DNA of 64,000 nucleotides from Impatiens glandulifera (lineage: Eukaryota; Streptophyta; Magnoliopsida; Ericales; Balsaminaceae), in assembly GCF_907164915.1 (NCBI RefSeq), contig NC_061863.1, positions 34,321,133 through 34,385,132 on the forward strand. Reading direction: 5' to 3'. The position numbers and the translations under genes are program-made. This document shows positions 34,861-47,251 of the stretch, piece after piece (position 1 is the stretch's first letter; each line of letters starts with the position of its first letter). Below the pieces are notes generated by a model. That model was given only the letters and a program-made list of their open reading frames with translations. It was not told where the DNA came from and did no database searches.

Positions 34861-36128
34861 AAATAGGCCAATTGTTTTGCTCGCAACCAGAACCTGTTCA
34901 GCAAAACCAATATATATCAATAATATAAGAAATGACACATACATGAAATGATCATTATCATTACAAAATTCGCAACCAAACTAATCATCCGAACAATCTG
35001 TTTTAAATTCAAATCGGAATAACCAATCAAAACCTGTTTTCAATCGAAACAACCAATCAAAACGTACTAGAATTAACTTGTGGGGGGAGGAGGTGGTGGT
35101 TGTTGTTCCCTCATAAACAATTCGATTCTCTCCATTCTTGCATTCATTTCTAACTTCTCCCTCTCCATTCTTGTCACAATTTTCTTTTTCCGCTTGCATT
35201 TCTTGAATTGTGCGCATTCTTTCTTCATCCCTCTTTTCTAGTTCCTCCAGTTTGAGCGTCATTCTTTGATTCTCTTCATACAATCGCTCATTGTTTCGTT
35301 GTGAACTGTTTCCACTTCAACGATCCTCACGAAAGCTTGTGAGTCGGACGTCTGATCCCATTCCGAACACTCCCCCGTATTTTTGTTGTCCAAACACCCT
35401 CTCCATCAATTCAAAATCGGATATTTCAGGTTCGTTACTAAGAACTTCCACCATCTCAACCTGCACAATTGAAATAAAGTATTATTTCTATAATGAAAAA
35501 CTAGCCATATTCAATTCACTTACAATTTTCTGTTGCACGTGTCCGTCCGGGACGGGGGTTGGGTTTTCTTTTGTCGGTTTTGGGGTACGGGTCTTCTTGA
35601 ATACTTCAATGACAAACGGTGCCCGTCCCATTTCAAGCGCTTGTTGAAAGAAATGATTTATATAATTAATAACAATCTTTATATTATTAAGTTATTACAA
35701 ATAACTTACCAACTCTTCTTCAAATTGAGCAAACGGTCAACTTCCCGTATGATGTGGGAATTTGAGTTTCTTCCTGTTAACAATATTTGTACTAGTGTTT
35801 TTCTGAAATTTAAATAAAAAATGAAGTTAGAATAATTAATATCAACTTTTATTTGAATTATGAAACCATACCTTAAATTTTTCCGTGAAGAAATAGTTGC
35901 GACACACAAACTCCCAATCATCTCGATCGTAGTCTGGTGGAGGATTGGCCAGTACCGCCGCCTCGTCTCCTTTATGGACGCGGATATATCCCGTATTCAA
36001 ATCCGAGCGTCATCTATCCCATATCTGTTTGGCGTGTTCCATTTCGGTCTTTCAATAATTGTCAATAGGACCATTAGTAGCCTCGAACGGATCATAAAAA
36101 TAAAAACATTCAAATGTTATAAACAATT

Positions 36129-38489
36129 TGATAGGATCGGCTTTATCGATAGAGACATGGGTCTGACTATTGATGAAGGCTTATGAAAAACGGTTTGAAA
36201 GAAATCATGTTAGGGATTTAGTTCACTTTCTATTCTATGCAAAAACTTGTAAACACTTGAAACAGATTCAAGGCGGATTTGTTTACTTGGGTTTGAAGCT
36301 CAAGAAGAAATATGAAAAGATGACAGAAATAAAAAAACACAGCAGTTTGTTTTTGGATGTTCGGAGAAGCTCTCATACGTCACCCCTTCTTCCAACCACC
36401 GGAAGGATTCACTATAAAATGATTAGAATCAAATACAATTTGCACACACTTAGCTCACTATTGAACAGAACACACTCTGTTCAATTACAAGATGAAGAAT
36501 ATCACTCAGCTAAAGGTGTTTTTTATTTTAGCTCTCTTGATTCACACACAGTACAATCAGGAAAACAGATTCACAGTATAAGGTTTGATTTCTCTCTCAG
36601 AAAATGGCAAGCAGAATTATCGATTGACTCTTTGTAAAATCTGGCAGTGAGTGAGGCAGATTGTACGCTGTCCTTGAGATTTATTAAATACTGGGCAGGG
36701 GATAACGGTTGAATCTTTAGAATGATATGTGGCACTCTTCCATTGGAAAGCCTCCATTGTACACAACAGATTCTGAGCATAAGGATCGTGGTCGTACATC
36801 AACTAGTAGTGCGCTGAATATTCCATCAGGGATGTACCTGCAAAACAAGTAATATGAGGGAAATTCTCTTATGTGGCATTCGTTGGTTGGTTGCATATAG
36901 TTGTTGTACTGATCTTCACTAGAAAGTGGAGCAGGAGTAGGGTACAGTTACATCACGTGGGTAGGCGGGTGCTAGCTTCAAGCATACTGCTTAAGCTGAG
37001 CATTAGACGTATTTCAGTTAGACGGATTGTAAAAATCAGTCTAATGAAATTGAAACATCCCCATCTAATAACAGATTCCATTAGACCGCCTGATCTAATA
37101 GAATTAGACTTACGTCTAATTACAATCACTTCAGACTAATCTGAAGGAATTAGACCTACGTCTAACTTTCACTTAATTAGACTACACGTCTAATTATCCA
37201 ATAACCATTAGACTGCACGTCTAACTCCACTGAGTTAGACTGCACGTCTAATTCCGGTTCTACCTCAGACTTGTCTGAAGGAGTTAGACTTACGTCTAAC
37301 TTTCACTTAATTAGACTACACGTCTAATTATCCAATAACCATTAGACTGCACGTCTAACTCTATTGAGTTAGACTGCACATCTAATTTCGGTTCTACCTC
37401 AGACTTGTCTGAAGGAGTTAGACTTACGTCTAACTTTCACTTAATTAGACTACACGTCTAATTATCCAATAACCATTAGACTGCACGTCTAACTCCACTA
37501 AGTTAGACTGCACGTCTAATTCGGTTCTACCTCAGACTTGTCTGAAGAAGTTAGACTTAAGTCTAACTTTCACTTAATTAGACTACACGTCTAATTATCT
37601 AATAACTATTAGATAGCACGTCTAACTCCACTGAGTTAGACTGCACGTCTAATTCCGGTTCTACCTCAGACTTGTCTGAAGGAGTTAGACTTACGTCTAA
37701 CTTTCACAATCCATTAAACTGCACGTCTAACTCCGTTGAGTTAGATTGTACGTCTAATTCCGCAAATATATTAGACTGCACGTCTAACTCCACTCAATTA
37801 GACTGCACGTCTAATTTCGCAAATATATTAGACTGCACGTCTAACTCCATTAAGTTAGACTGCACGTCTGATTTCGCAAATATATTAGACTGCATGTCTA
37901 ACTCCGTTGAGTTAGACTACACATCTAATTCCGCAAATATATTAGATTGCACATCTAACTCCGCTGAGTTAGATTGGACGTCTAATTCCGAATATATTAG
38001 ACTATCCGTCTAATTCCAAATATATTAGACTGCACGTCTAACTCTGCTGAGTTAGACTGCACGTCTAATTCCGTAAATCTATTAGACTGCACGTCTAACT
38101 CCACTGAGTTAGACTGCACGTCTAATTCTGAAGATCTCTTAGACCACACGTCTATTTCGGGAATTCATTGGACTGCACGTCTAACTCCGTTGAGTTAGAC
38201 TGCACGTCTAATTCTATGCATTCATTTGACTGCACGTCTAATTCCGTTGAGTTAGACTGCACGTCTAATTTTATGCATTCATTAGACTTCACGTCTAACT
38301 CCGTTGAGTTAGACTTCACGTCAAATTCTATGCATCTAATGCCAAAATCGGTCTAATGAGCCTCATTAGAACCAAGTCTTATAAAATATAATTTCAATAC
38401 ACCTGCATCAAAACGCATAAGTTATTTCATCATCAAAATTCCAATGGTTAAATTATTTCAACACTTAGTCAAAATAATTTGACCCAACA
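36129..38489 (-). repeat. 3' LTR of B2
   Basis: 2361 bp, TGATAGGATCGG to GACCCAACA. The TATA-like box TATTTAAT (minus) is at 36683-36690; the tandem palindromic array is at about 37000-38345. It differs from the other LTR mainly in repeat copy number. Confidence 0.92.
37000..38345. repeat. Palindromic tandem array in B2 3' LTR
   Basis: Zone 1 (about 37130-37710) has a period of about 134 bp (GGTTCTACCTCAGACTTGTC marker); zone 2 (about 37710-38330) has a period of 57 bp (CCGCAAATATATTAGAC marker). Both are made of TTAGACTGCACGTCTAA-type near-palindromes. Plus-strand reading frames such as 37672-38013 are simply the translated repeat. Confidence 0.9.
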
Positions 38490-38503
38490 ATTTCCCCATT
38501 TTT
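38490..38503 (-). promoter_or_regulatory. Polypurine tract of B2
   Basis: Minus strand reads AAAAATGGGGAAAT directly before the 3' LTR. Confidence 0.75.
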
Positions 38504-38668
38504 GATAAAGAAATTGAAAACCTGCATATATATATACCAAGATATGCATTCATCATATAAATAAAACAAACCCTTGTTTACTTACATTAAACTTTCCAAA
38601 AACCAATATTCAGAAAACTATCAAAATAGCATTGTTTGAAAGACTTAAACAGAGTAAAGGAAAAAAAA

Positions 38669-41600
38669 TTATTGTTCTTCCCTTTTAACTCGAGGATCGG
38701 TTGAGCTAATGTCTTGGCCGTTTAACATGTTGAGAAAAGGAGGAATGTTGCGACCACCACTACCGCTTCCACTATCTACCACCACGATCACCACCAGTGG
38801 CACGACCTCCTTGATCAACACCAGATAGCCTACTACGGCCACCACCACTACTTCTGCCTCCACGATCACCACTTCTTCGACCTCCACCTCTCTTGGTTGG
38901 CCTAGGATTATCATCATTACTTGGGGCTCGTCTGGATCTAGTGTCGGTTGACACACCGTCACTTCTTCTACTTGACTCGCCTTGGGTGATTCAGGTTGAT
39001 CTCTTTCAGCATTAGCCTTTGCGTTCTCCTTTGCTTGAAACTTCCTTGCAATAGAGTCAGCAAATTCCTGTCGTTCACTATCATTTCTTCTTAAACATCC
39101 CTAGATTTCCACCATCTGATTCTTCACCAGACTTAATTCATCGAAAGTTTCCCTATGACGATCATCATTGATTTGCCTTTCAATTTCCATCATTTCAGAT
39201 TGACGGCTGAAGAGATTCTTTTCAAACTTGGAGAAGTTTAAATTTGAGACGTGAGTCTCATACGTGTTCTTCTTTAAAGTGTTATCCAATTCAGTGAGAA
39301 CTTTGATAATTTCGGCAAAGTCCTTTCTTTCTTCTTCCTGGGTGTTCAATGCCTTTACTATGCTCTTCTGAAGAGATGAGAGCACAGACTTCATAGACTT
39401 TAACATCTTGTTACCTTCAGCAGAGGATTCTTCATTTGATGAATTCTCTTGAGACTTTGCTGCCATACTCTGAATCGGCTCAAAGTTTGTATGAATCTGC
39501 ATGGATTGCTCAAGTTGATTCTTCTCAACTACCTTAGCAGCTTCATTCTACTCTTCTTCTAACAGTTCATCTTCAGCTCTCTGAAATCTTTCATACAGAT
39601 TTCCAAAGTAGTTAAGAGGAATGTTGGTGTTTTCATGAACATTTCCCACAATGGTGTTGGGGAATAAACGTGGCTTTACATAATTTGTGTGTTGATCCTG
39701 TTCCTCCTCAGATGAGAAATTTTCTTCTTCAGCATTCTTATCTTTGGAGGGTTCCCCCTCATATCTGATAATCTTTGGCTGAGTTTCCTCAGCCTCTTTC
39801 TCTTGGGCTTTCTCTGTTCTCACAACAGAGGATATCACAACATTTTCTTTAAAAGGAGCTTGAGCAGCCTCCTCAAGCACATCTTCTTCAAGGACTTTTT
39901 CTTCATTTGTTATAAGAGCTTGTTCAGGCTCTTGAAAAATCACTTCCTCTTTTTCTTCATGAGGATTCTCTTGAATTGGTTGATCCAGAATACGTCTCTC
40001 TTCAGCAGAAAGATTCCCGAATTCGATCAACAAAGCAGCATCTAGCTCATTGGCATCATCATCAGCATCAAGAATATCCATAGGCTCATCATCATTGAAA
40101 GGTTTTGCGCCAGAGCAATTAGCGCCATGAACGTATCGGGAAGCAACCGAGACGTAGCTATCCATGATGTCATTCATCCTCTTCAATACTTTCACTTCCA
40201 CCTCAGATCCTTTCTCAACATGATTGAAATTAGCCTTTCTGACTTCAATAATTGGAAAAAAGGCTTTTCCATATAAGCATGCTTCAACGAGATCCTTTCT
40301 CTTCAGAGCCTCAGTTACCTCTGAAGTTTTAGCCCACTTAAGAACTTTATTCTCATTGGATACCCGCTTCTTCCACTCTCGGGTTATTGCATAATTTGAC
40401 AGGGTTTCATTGTACTTGGACGACAATCTCTCCAGGGACCATTATTTAAAAATCTCAAATTTTTCAGCCGCAATGGCTTTAACTTGATCTAAAATGAGGT
40501 CAACAATGCCTATTGCCTCCGATACTTCTTCAGGACTGGAGTTGCAATCTTCTTACCTTTTCCAACAACCTCTACGGGTTTTGGATCAGGTCTGGGTTCA
40601 CTAAACACAATTACACTCGACATTCTTGCAGAACGCATCTACTCGAAAGCCGATTGGGGTTTCTTACACAGCTCAGCAGGGAGCTCTACACGAATAACCT
40701 TCCCGGCTACCATAGAATCTTTAGGAGCGGGAACAGAAGATTCTTGATTGGCAGATTTACCAGTAACAAGGGTAAGAACTGCACCTTGTTCTAGTTGAGC
40801 ACTTTATGTAGCACCGGCGGCTACTTGATCGGGTTGAACAACAGGAGACACAATCCTATTATCATTTCATCATTTGGACCAGCTGACTCAACAACGGGCC
40901 CTTCAGTAGATTCTCTTAAGGGAGAAAACATAGATTCATCTTGTTCCACTATAGGAACATCAAACTTAGGCACATCGTCCAAAGATTTAGAATAGGTTAC
41001 CTTTAATGATTTAGACGCGCGGGGCGCCTTCGTCTTCTTTTCCTTTGAGAAACATGATCTCGAAGGCTTTCTCAAAATAGTTGATGGAGTAGATAGAGAG
41101 GACATCGGAGTTGCAGCAAGTACGCCTGGACCTTGCATTAACCTTGAATCGACTAATTCAGAGTCCTTCTTGGTTGAACTTTTTAGACTAGAGGAACTGG
41201 CCTCCGATTCATTCACGATCTTCGATCTCTTTGCCCATGTTGACATAACAGAAGTAGACGGTTGTTTTGATCGAGTAGAAAGCTTACCACCTGTTTGATA
41301 ACTAGATGCACCAGAGGCACATTCAATGTTGTTCTTCATCCTTATCAGTGTACTAGCGACTGTAAGGGTAGAGAATACTCTCAGAGAGTTGATCTGCTCA
41401 GGTTCACCAACAGGAACCTCCAAATGCTCCATCAAACGACTCAGTTGAGCCGTATACGTTATGCTTTCCTTGTTTGCCTAGAAGATAGAAAAGCAAAGGT
41501 TCTGGAAAAGGGTAAATGCCCAGTTTACTTGGATTCCTTTTGAGATGGCGCACATATAGTCGAAACGGTCTTGACTATAGAGATGGAAGGAGCCAAATTT

Positions 41601-42041
41601 CCCTTGTAGTGCTTTTGTTACCACGTCGTTTAGCAAAATGAAGTGGGGTTTGAGTACCTTCTTATTTCCATTAACATGTATCATCGAACCATCGGTAGAA
41701 AAGGTTTTCTTCATCTCTTCCATAAGTTCTGATGATAGGATCAAGTCGAAAGTGTGCCCCTCCGTTGGAAGTTCAAAGAACTCTGCATAGATAGTTTCAT
41801 CGAAAGAAAATTCCATGCCGTTGACGGTTGCTACGATGGATTCACCCACCATAGTTGTAGATTTGAAGAACTCACGAACTTCTTTCTCATAGAATATGAA
41901 TGGACCACCGAGATACTTTCTCAACCCAAAATATTCTAGGGTTCTGAACATATCCACCACTTCCGGTTGATCGAAAGTGTAGACCGATGGAAAATCCACC
42001 TGCAAAGTACAATGACCCAAAGTGATTTTTTTGTTCACCAT
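38669..42041 (-). pseudogene. ORF-B, accessory protein of B elements with RG-rich tail
   Basis: Start ATG 42041 (MVNKKITLGHC). The N-terminal family domain spans about 190 residues: QVDF, LEYFGLRKYLGGPFIFYEKEV, REFFKSTTM, ATVNGMEFSF, FFELPTEG and WAFTLFQNL. A TAG at 41478 then interrupts. A Ser/Lys-rich basic region (41435-40821) follows, then a frameshift. The next segment is mixed helical and strongly acidic (40426-39548), then a coiled coil (39502-39101). The C-terminus (about 38955-38690) is rich in RGG/GGR (RGGGRRSGDRGGRSSGGGR), split by a frameshift, and ends at 38669. The family is related to ORF-a/b/c of element A. RG-rich tails usually bind RNA (inference). Total about 1,100 codons before decay. 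Confidence 0.72.
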
Positions 42042-42162
42042 TTTTGAATGAATATGAACCAACACAATATTTCAGAGAGTTTAAGAGAGACGAATGCAAA
42101 GAAAACTAGGGTTCTTAAGAATTTCGAGAGATGAAAAGCTTTCAAACTCATGCAAGAGAGTC

Positions 42163-42170
42163 CTTATATA
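42163..42170 (-). promoter_or_regulatory. TATA box of the ORF-B internal promoter
   Basis: Minus strand TATATAAG, 122 bp upstream of the ORF-B ATG. It is conserved in B1 at 4624-4631. Confidence 0.55.
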
Positions 42171-43040
42171 GACAGAGAACAGAAATATAGAATAACCGTC
42201 TCTTCTTAAGGGTATAGCCCATCAATAAATGTTAGACGTCATTTTTCAAGGAGTCATCATTAGAAGTAGGGGTATATTAGTCATTTTCTCTAAACTTGAA
42301 AGACATGTGTCTTCATGTTGGTAAGAGATGACTGTTTAATGTTTTGAGCGGGAAACTTGAATAGCTCTCAACGTGGGACAGCTGTCCTTGATCAGTTTAA
42401 TCGGCACGTAGTTAGATGTTTTTCTTACTTCACAAATCCCTATAATTAAACGTTTATTAGACGGATGGGTCTATTAGACGCATACGTCTAATTCCGTGTT
42501 ATATAAAAATTTGTCTAATGTCTATTAGACGTTTACGTCTAATTCTGCGTAAACATCACGTGTTAGACGTGTGTTTGGTTAGATGTGAACATCCTCTTGC
42601 TCATGACGTAAGAACGTCTAACGTCTATTAGACGTGTACGTCTATTAGACGTATACATCTAACCGCGTAGGTATTAAACCTCAACAAATAGACTTAGATG
42701 TATAGATTGTGAGCAAAAATACGTCTAAGTACAAACCGTTTCTTTTAGACACACTTGTCTAATTAGACCGATTAAGGATATTCGTCTGGAGAGTATCCTT
42801 ATTTCCAAATAAATTGTCCCTCTCATTTTGTATATGGACATAAAAACATAATAGATAGTTTTTTTGGTCCAAAGACCAAAAACATTTTTAACAAAAAAAA
42901 ACATTTATTCTACTATAATGGCAAAGGCCATTGTTGATCTTCCAGGATGTGTACTCAAAAGAGTATTCTTCTTGCTTCCTTCCTACAATCCTCCTGCATC
43001 ACCTACAAAAGAAACTATTTACACATTTTAGTACCCATAC
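42171..43040 (-). promoter_or_regulatory. B2 spacer with dispersed TTAGAC/GTCTAA motifs
   Basis: Non-coding in all frames. From about 42420 to 42790, upstream of the ORF-B TATA box, it has several copies of the near-palindrome found in the LTR arrays (for example ATTAGACGTTTACGTCTAAT near 42530). At its right end the gag frame stops at 43041; the following bases still resemble the entry to Copia pol, but the protease DSG motif never comes. Confidence 0.6.
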
Positions 43041-44777
43041 TCAATTGGGTCCTCGATCAATTAGCCCCTTAGGAATCCATATTTGAGTTATTCTGATGGA
43101 TTTCCCATTTTGTGTTGTGATTAGTGCATAGGATTTTGACTTAGCAAATGACTTCCTGCTAGTCACTAATCACTTAACTTTTGAAGAAGATTTTCTCTTA
43201 AAACTCCTTGACTTAGAGTCAGGTTTTAAATTGCAAGACTTATTAGCTGCTTCTAGCTTATTCTTAAGCCAGCTAACAGTAGGCGGAACATGGACTATTT
43301 CATTTTTGAAAGCAACTTCTTCATGAATAGGATATAATTCAATGTTAGTCATACTCCCTTTAGAGTCATTGCTATCAAACCTCAATCCAGATCTAGATCC
43401 AGCAGGTTTCAACATGCTGATCTGATGTTTGACAGCGTCTCCAGACCTTGTCCATGCACATACAACATAGTTTAACATATTGTTTTCAGATGAAAGGGTT
43501 TGAATCTGTTCTTTGAGCATCTCATTTTCAGATGAGATCTCTTTAATCTTCTTTTCAAAAACATTTGTCTCTTCAGCTTTAAACAGATTTGGTTTATTTA
43601 TGTCTGATAAAGATTTAGTTTCATTTAGGGATTCTGCTAGCTTTCTGTACTCGATGACCATGTCATCTAGTGCAGCTACAAGTTGTTCCCTTGAAAACCT
43701 TTCGAAAGAGAAGTCAAATACCTCAGTCTCCTGAGTTTTTTCTTCATCTTCTCTTGCCATGAAGCAAGTCATCTCTTCTTCATCACTTTCACTAGATGAA
43801 AAGTAGGAACCACGGCTGCTTCCTTTGTTCTTCCCGTCACCTGCCATAAGAGCCTTCAACTCTTTTCCATCATCCTTGGCATATTCACGTTTCCGCTTTC
43901 GGAATTCCGATGCATAATGACCTTTAGTACCACAGTTAAAACAAGTAACATTAGCTTTAGATTTTTTATTGTCATTAGAATTTGAAGAATTTGAGTTAGA
44001 GTTGCTCTTCTTCATGAAGTCGCCAAACTTCTTCACAAAGAGAGACATGGCATCGCTGCTCAGCTACTGAGTTGTCATCTTCACATCCAGAGCGGTTGGT
44101 GTCTCTTCAGCAGTCACCAGTGCCTTGGTAATGATAACGGATGTGGGTTAATCTTCTTCCATTCTATAGTTCAGCTCGAACTTATAGGCCTTGAGATCAG
44201 CAAAGAGATCAAAGAGAGATCTTGTTAAGATATTTGGATTCTCTCATCGCCATTGTCTTTATAACCCATTCCCTTGGAAGAGCACGCGTGACCTTGATAG
44301 CAAGCTCCCGGTTGCTATAGGTCTTGCATAGGATAGACAAAATGAGACGATCTTGTTGAATCTGGTGTCGAAATCGTTCATAGTTTCACCAGGACGCATC
44401 TTGAAGCTATCGAACTGTTGAGTGGCAACCATGATCTTGTTTTCCTTGGTTTGAACGTTGCCCTCACACAGTTGGGTGAGGCTGTCCCAGACCTCTTTGG
44501 TAGTATTGCATTCGATAATGTAGTTGAACATGCTGTCATCGAGAGATCTGTACAGAACATCAAGAGCCATGTTGTTGAGGTTGTTCTACCTCTTTTCATT
44601 AGCGTTCCAGTCAGCCTTCTCCTTATCAATCTTGATAGGACCTTCTGTGACAACACTCCACATGTCGTCATGAAGATAAGAGAGATGAACATGAACTATT
44701 TTCTTCCAAACAATGTAGTTTTCTCGAGAGAAAGTTGGAATGGTTGTAGCACTGTCATCTTTGGTTATGGTCGACAT
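43041..44777 (-). pseudogene. gag: B2 Gag, broken
   Basis: Start at 44777 (MSTITKDDSATTIPTFSREN). A TAG near 44586 replaces a codon before the NNLNNMALDV segment; a frameshift near 44345 breaks the UBN2-like core. From 44048 to 43170 it is open: CFNCGTKGHYASEF (the last cysteine of the knuckle is Phe), an acidic Ser-rich stretch, a coiled coil (KKIKEISSENEMLKEQI), VVCAWTRSGDAV, and a basic Ser/Lys tail. Ends GPN then TGA at 43041-43043. It is colinear with B1 gag at 5478-7274. Confidence 0.82.
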
Positions 44778-44808
44778 ATTTCAGGAAAGGCTTGAGAATA
44801 GAAACAGG

Positions 44809-44820
44809 ACTCTGATACCA
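44809..44820 (-). promoter_or_regulatory. Primer binding site of B2
   Basis: Minus strand TGGTATCAGAGT, initiator Met tRNA type, two bases inside the 5' LTR. Confidence 0.88.
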
Positions 44821-44822
44821 AT

Positions 44823-47251
44823 TGATAGGATCGGCTTTATCGATAGAGACGGGGGTCTGGCTATTGATGAAGGCATATGAAAAACGGTTTGAAAGAAATC
44901 CTGTTAGGGATTTAGTTCACTTTCTATTCTACGCAAACACTTGTAAACACTTGAAACAGATTCAAAGCGGAATTGTTTACATGGGTTTGAAGCTCAAGAA
45001 TAAATATGAAAAGATGACAGAAATGAAAGAACACAGCAGTTTGTTTATGGATGTTCGGAGAAGGTCTCTTACGTCACCCATTCTTCCAACCACCAGAAGG
45101 ATTCACTATAAAATGATTAGAATCAAATACAGTTTACACACTATTGAATAGAACACACTCTATTCAATTACAAGATGAAGCATATCACTCGGCTAAAGGT
45201 GTTTTTGATTCTAGCTCTCTCTTGATTCACACACAGTACAATCAGGAAAGAAGCTTCATAGTATAAGGCTTGATTTCTCTCTCTGAAAATGGCAAGCATA
45301 ATTATCGATTGACTCTTTGTAAAATCTGGCAGTGAGTGAGGCAGATTGTCCGTTGTCCTTGAGATTTGTTAAATACTGGGCAGGGGCTAACGGTTGAATC
45401 TTTAGAATGATACGTGGCACTCTTCCATTGGAAAGCCTCCATTGTACACAGCAGGTTCTAAGCATAAGGATCGTGGTCGTACAACAACTAGTAGTGCACC
45501 GAATATTCCATCAGGGATGTACTTGCAAAACAAGTAATATGAGGGAAATTCTCTTACGTGGCATTCGTTGGTTGGTTGCATATAACTGTTGTACTGATCT
45601 TCACTAGAAAGTGGAGCAGGAGTAGGGTACAGCTACAGCACGTGGGTAGGCGGGTGCTAGCTTCAAGCATACTACTTAAGTTGAGCATTAGACGTATTTC
45701 AGTTAGACGGATTGTGAAAATCAGTCTAATGAAATTTTAAACATCCCCGTCTAATAACAGAGTCCATTAGACCGTCTGGTCTAATAGAATTACACTTACG
45801 TCTAATTACAATCACTTCAGACTAATATGAAGGAGTTAGACCTACGTCTTCACTTAATTAAACTACACGTCTAATTATCCAATAACCATTAGACTGCACG
45901 TCTAATTCCGGTTCTATACCAGACTTGTCTGAAGGAGTTAGACTTACGTCTAACTTTCACTTAATTAGACTACACGTCTAATTATCCAATAACCATTAGA
46001 TTGCACGTCTAACTCCACTGAGTTAGACTGCACGTCTAATTCCGGTTCTACCTCAGACTTGTCTAAAGGAGTTAGACTTACGTCTAACTTTCACTTAATT
46101 AGACTACACGTCTAATTATCCAATAACCATTACACTGCACGTCTAATTCCGATTCTACCTCAGACTTGTCTATAGGAGTTAGACTTACGTCTAACTTTCA
46201 CTTAATTAGACTACACATCTAATTATCCAATAACTATTAGACTGCATGTCTAACTCCACTAAGTTAGACTACACGTCTAATTCCGGTTCTACCTCAGAAT
46301 TGTCTGAGGGAGTTAGACTTACATCTAACTTTCACTTAATTAGACTACACGTCTAATTATCCAATAACCATTAGACTGCTCGTCTAACTCCACTGAGTTA
46401 GACTGCACGTCTAATTCCGGTTCTACTTTAGACTTGTCTGAAGGAGTTAGACTTACGTCTAACTTTCACAATCCATTAGACTGCTAGTCTAACTCCGTTG
46501 AGTTAGACTGCACTTCTAATTCCGCAAATATATTAGATTGCACGTCTAACTCCACTAAGTTAGACTGCACGTCTAATTCCGCAAATATATTAGACTACAC
46601 GTCTAACTCCATTGAGTTAGACTGCACGTTTAATTTCGCAAATATATTAGACTACACGTCTAACTCCACTAAGTTAGACTACACGTCTAATTCCGCAAAT
46701 ATATTAGACTGCACGTCTAACTCCGTTGAGTTAGACTGCACGTCTAATTCCGCAAATATATTAAACTGCACGTCTAACTCCGTTGAGTTAGACTGCACGT
46801 CTAATTCCGAATATATTAGACTATCCGTCTAATTCCAAATATATTAGATTGCACGTCTAACTCCGCTGAGTTAGACTGCACGTCTAATTCCATAAATCTA
46901 TTAAACTGCACGTCTAACTCCACTGAGTTAGACTGCACGTCTAATTCTGAAGATCTATTAGACCACACGTCTAATTCGGGAATTCATTAGATTGCACGTC
47001 TAACTCCGTTGAGTTAGACTGCACATCTAATTCTATGCATTCATTAGACTGCACGTCTAACTCTGTTGAGTTAGACTACACGTCTAATTCTATGCATCTA
47101 ATGCCAAAATCGGTCTAATGAGCCTCATTAGAACCAAGTCTTATAAAATATGATTTCAATACACATGCATCAAAATGCATAAGTTATTTTATCATCAAAA
47201 TTCCAATGGTTAAATTATTTCAACACTTAGTCAAAATAATTTGACCCAACA
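44823..47251 (-). repeat. 5' LTR of B2
   Basis: 2429 bp, TGATAGGATCGG to GACCCAACA, next to the CAATT duplication. It contains the palindromic array at about 45690-47110 with one or two more repeat units than the 3' LTR. Confidence 0.92.
45690..47110. repeat. Palindromic tandem array in B2 5' LTR
   Basis: Same two zones as the 3' LTR: about 134-bp units (45800-46450), then 57-bp units (46470-47090). Dozens of TTAGAC-N5-GTCTAA copies, most with an ACGT core. Confidence 0.9.

Larger units (their letters stand above)
36129..47251 (-). mobile_element. Complete gag-only Copia-like element B2
   Basis: 11,123 bp with LTRs at 36129-38489 and 44823-47251 and a perfect 5-bp duplication CAATT (36124-36128 and 47252-47256). 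Minus-strand order: 5' LTR, primer site, gag, spacer with internal promoter, ORF-B, polypurine tract, 3' LTR. There is no protease, integrase, RT or RNase H anywhere. It resembles TR-GAG-type non-autonomous elements but additionally carries a large second ORF. It inserted into an intron of the CACTA TnpA gene. Confidence 0.93.

Noticed and set aside
36170..36637. Plus-strand 155-codon frame in the B2 3' LTR, related to 44822-45151
   Set aside because: Duplicated only because both lie in LTRs, antisense to the element, no domain.
37672..38356. Repetitive plus-strand proteins rich in DCTSNS
   Set aside because: Translation of the 57-bp LTR array, whose period is divisible by three; no independent evidence for a gene.
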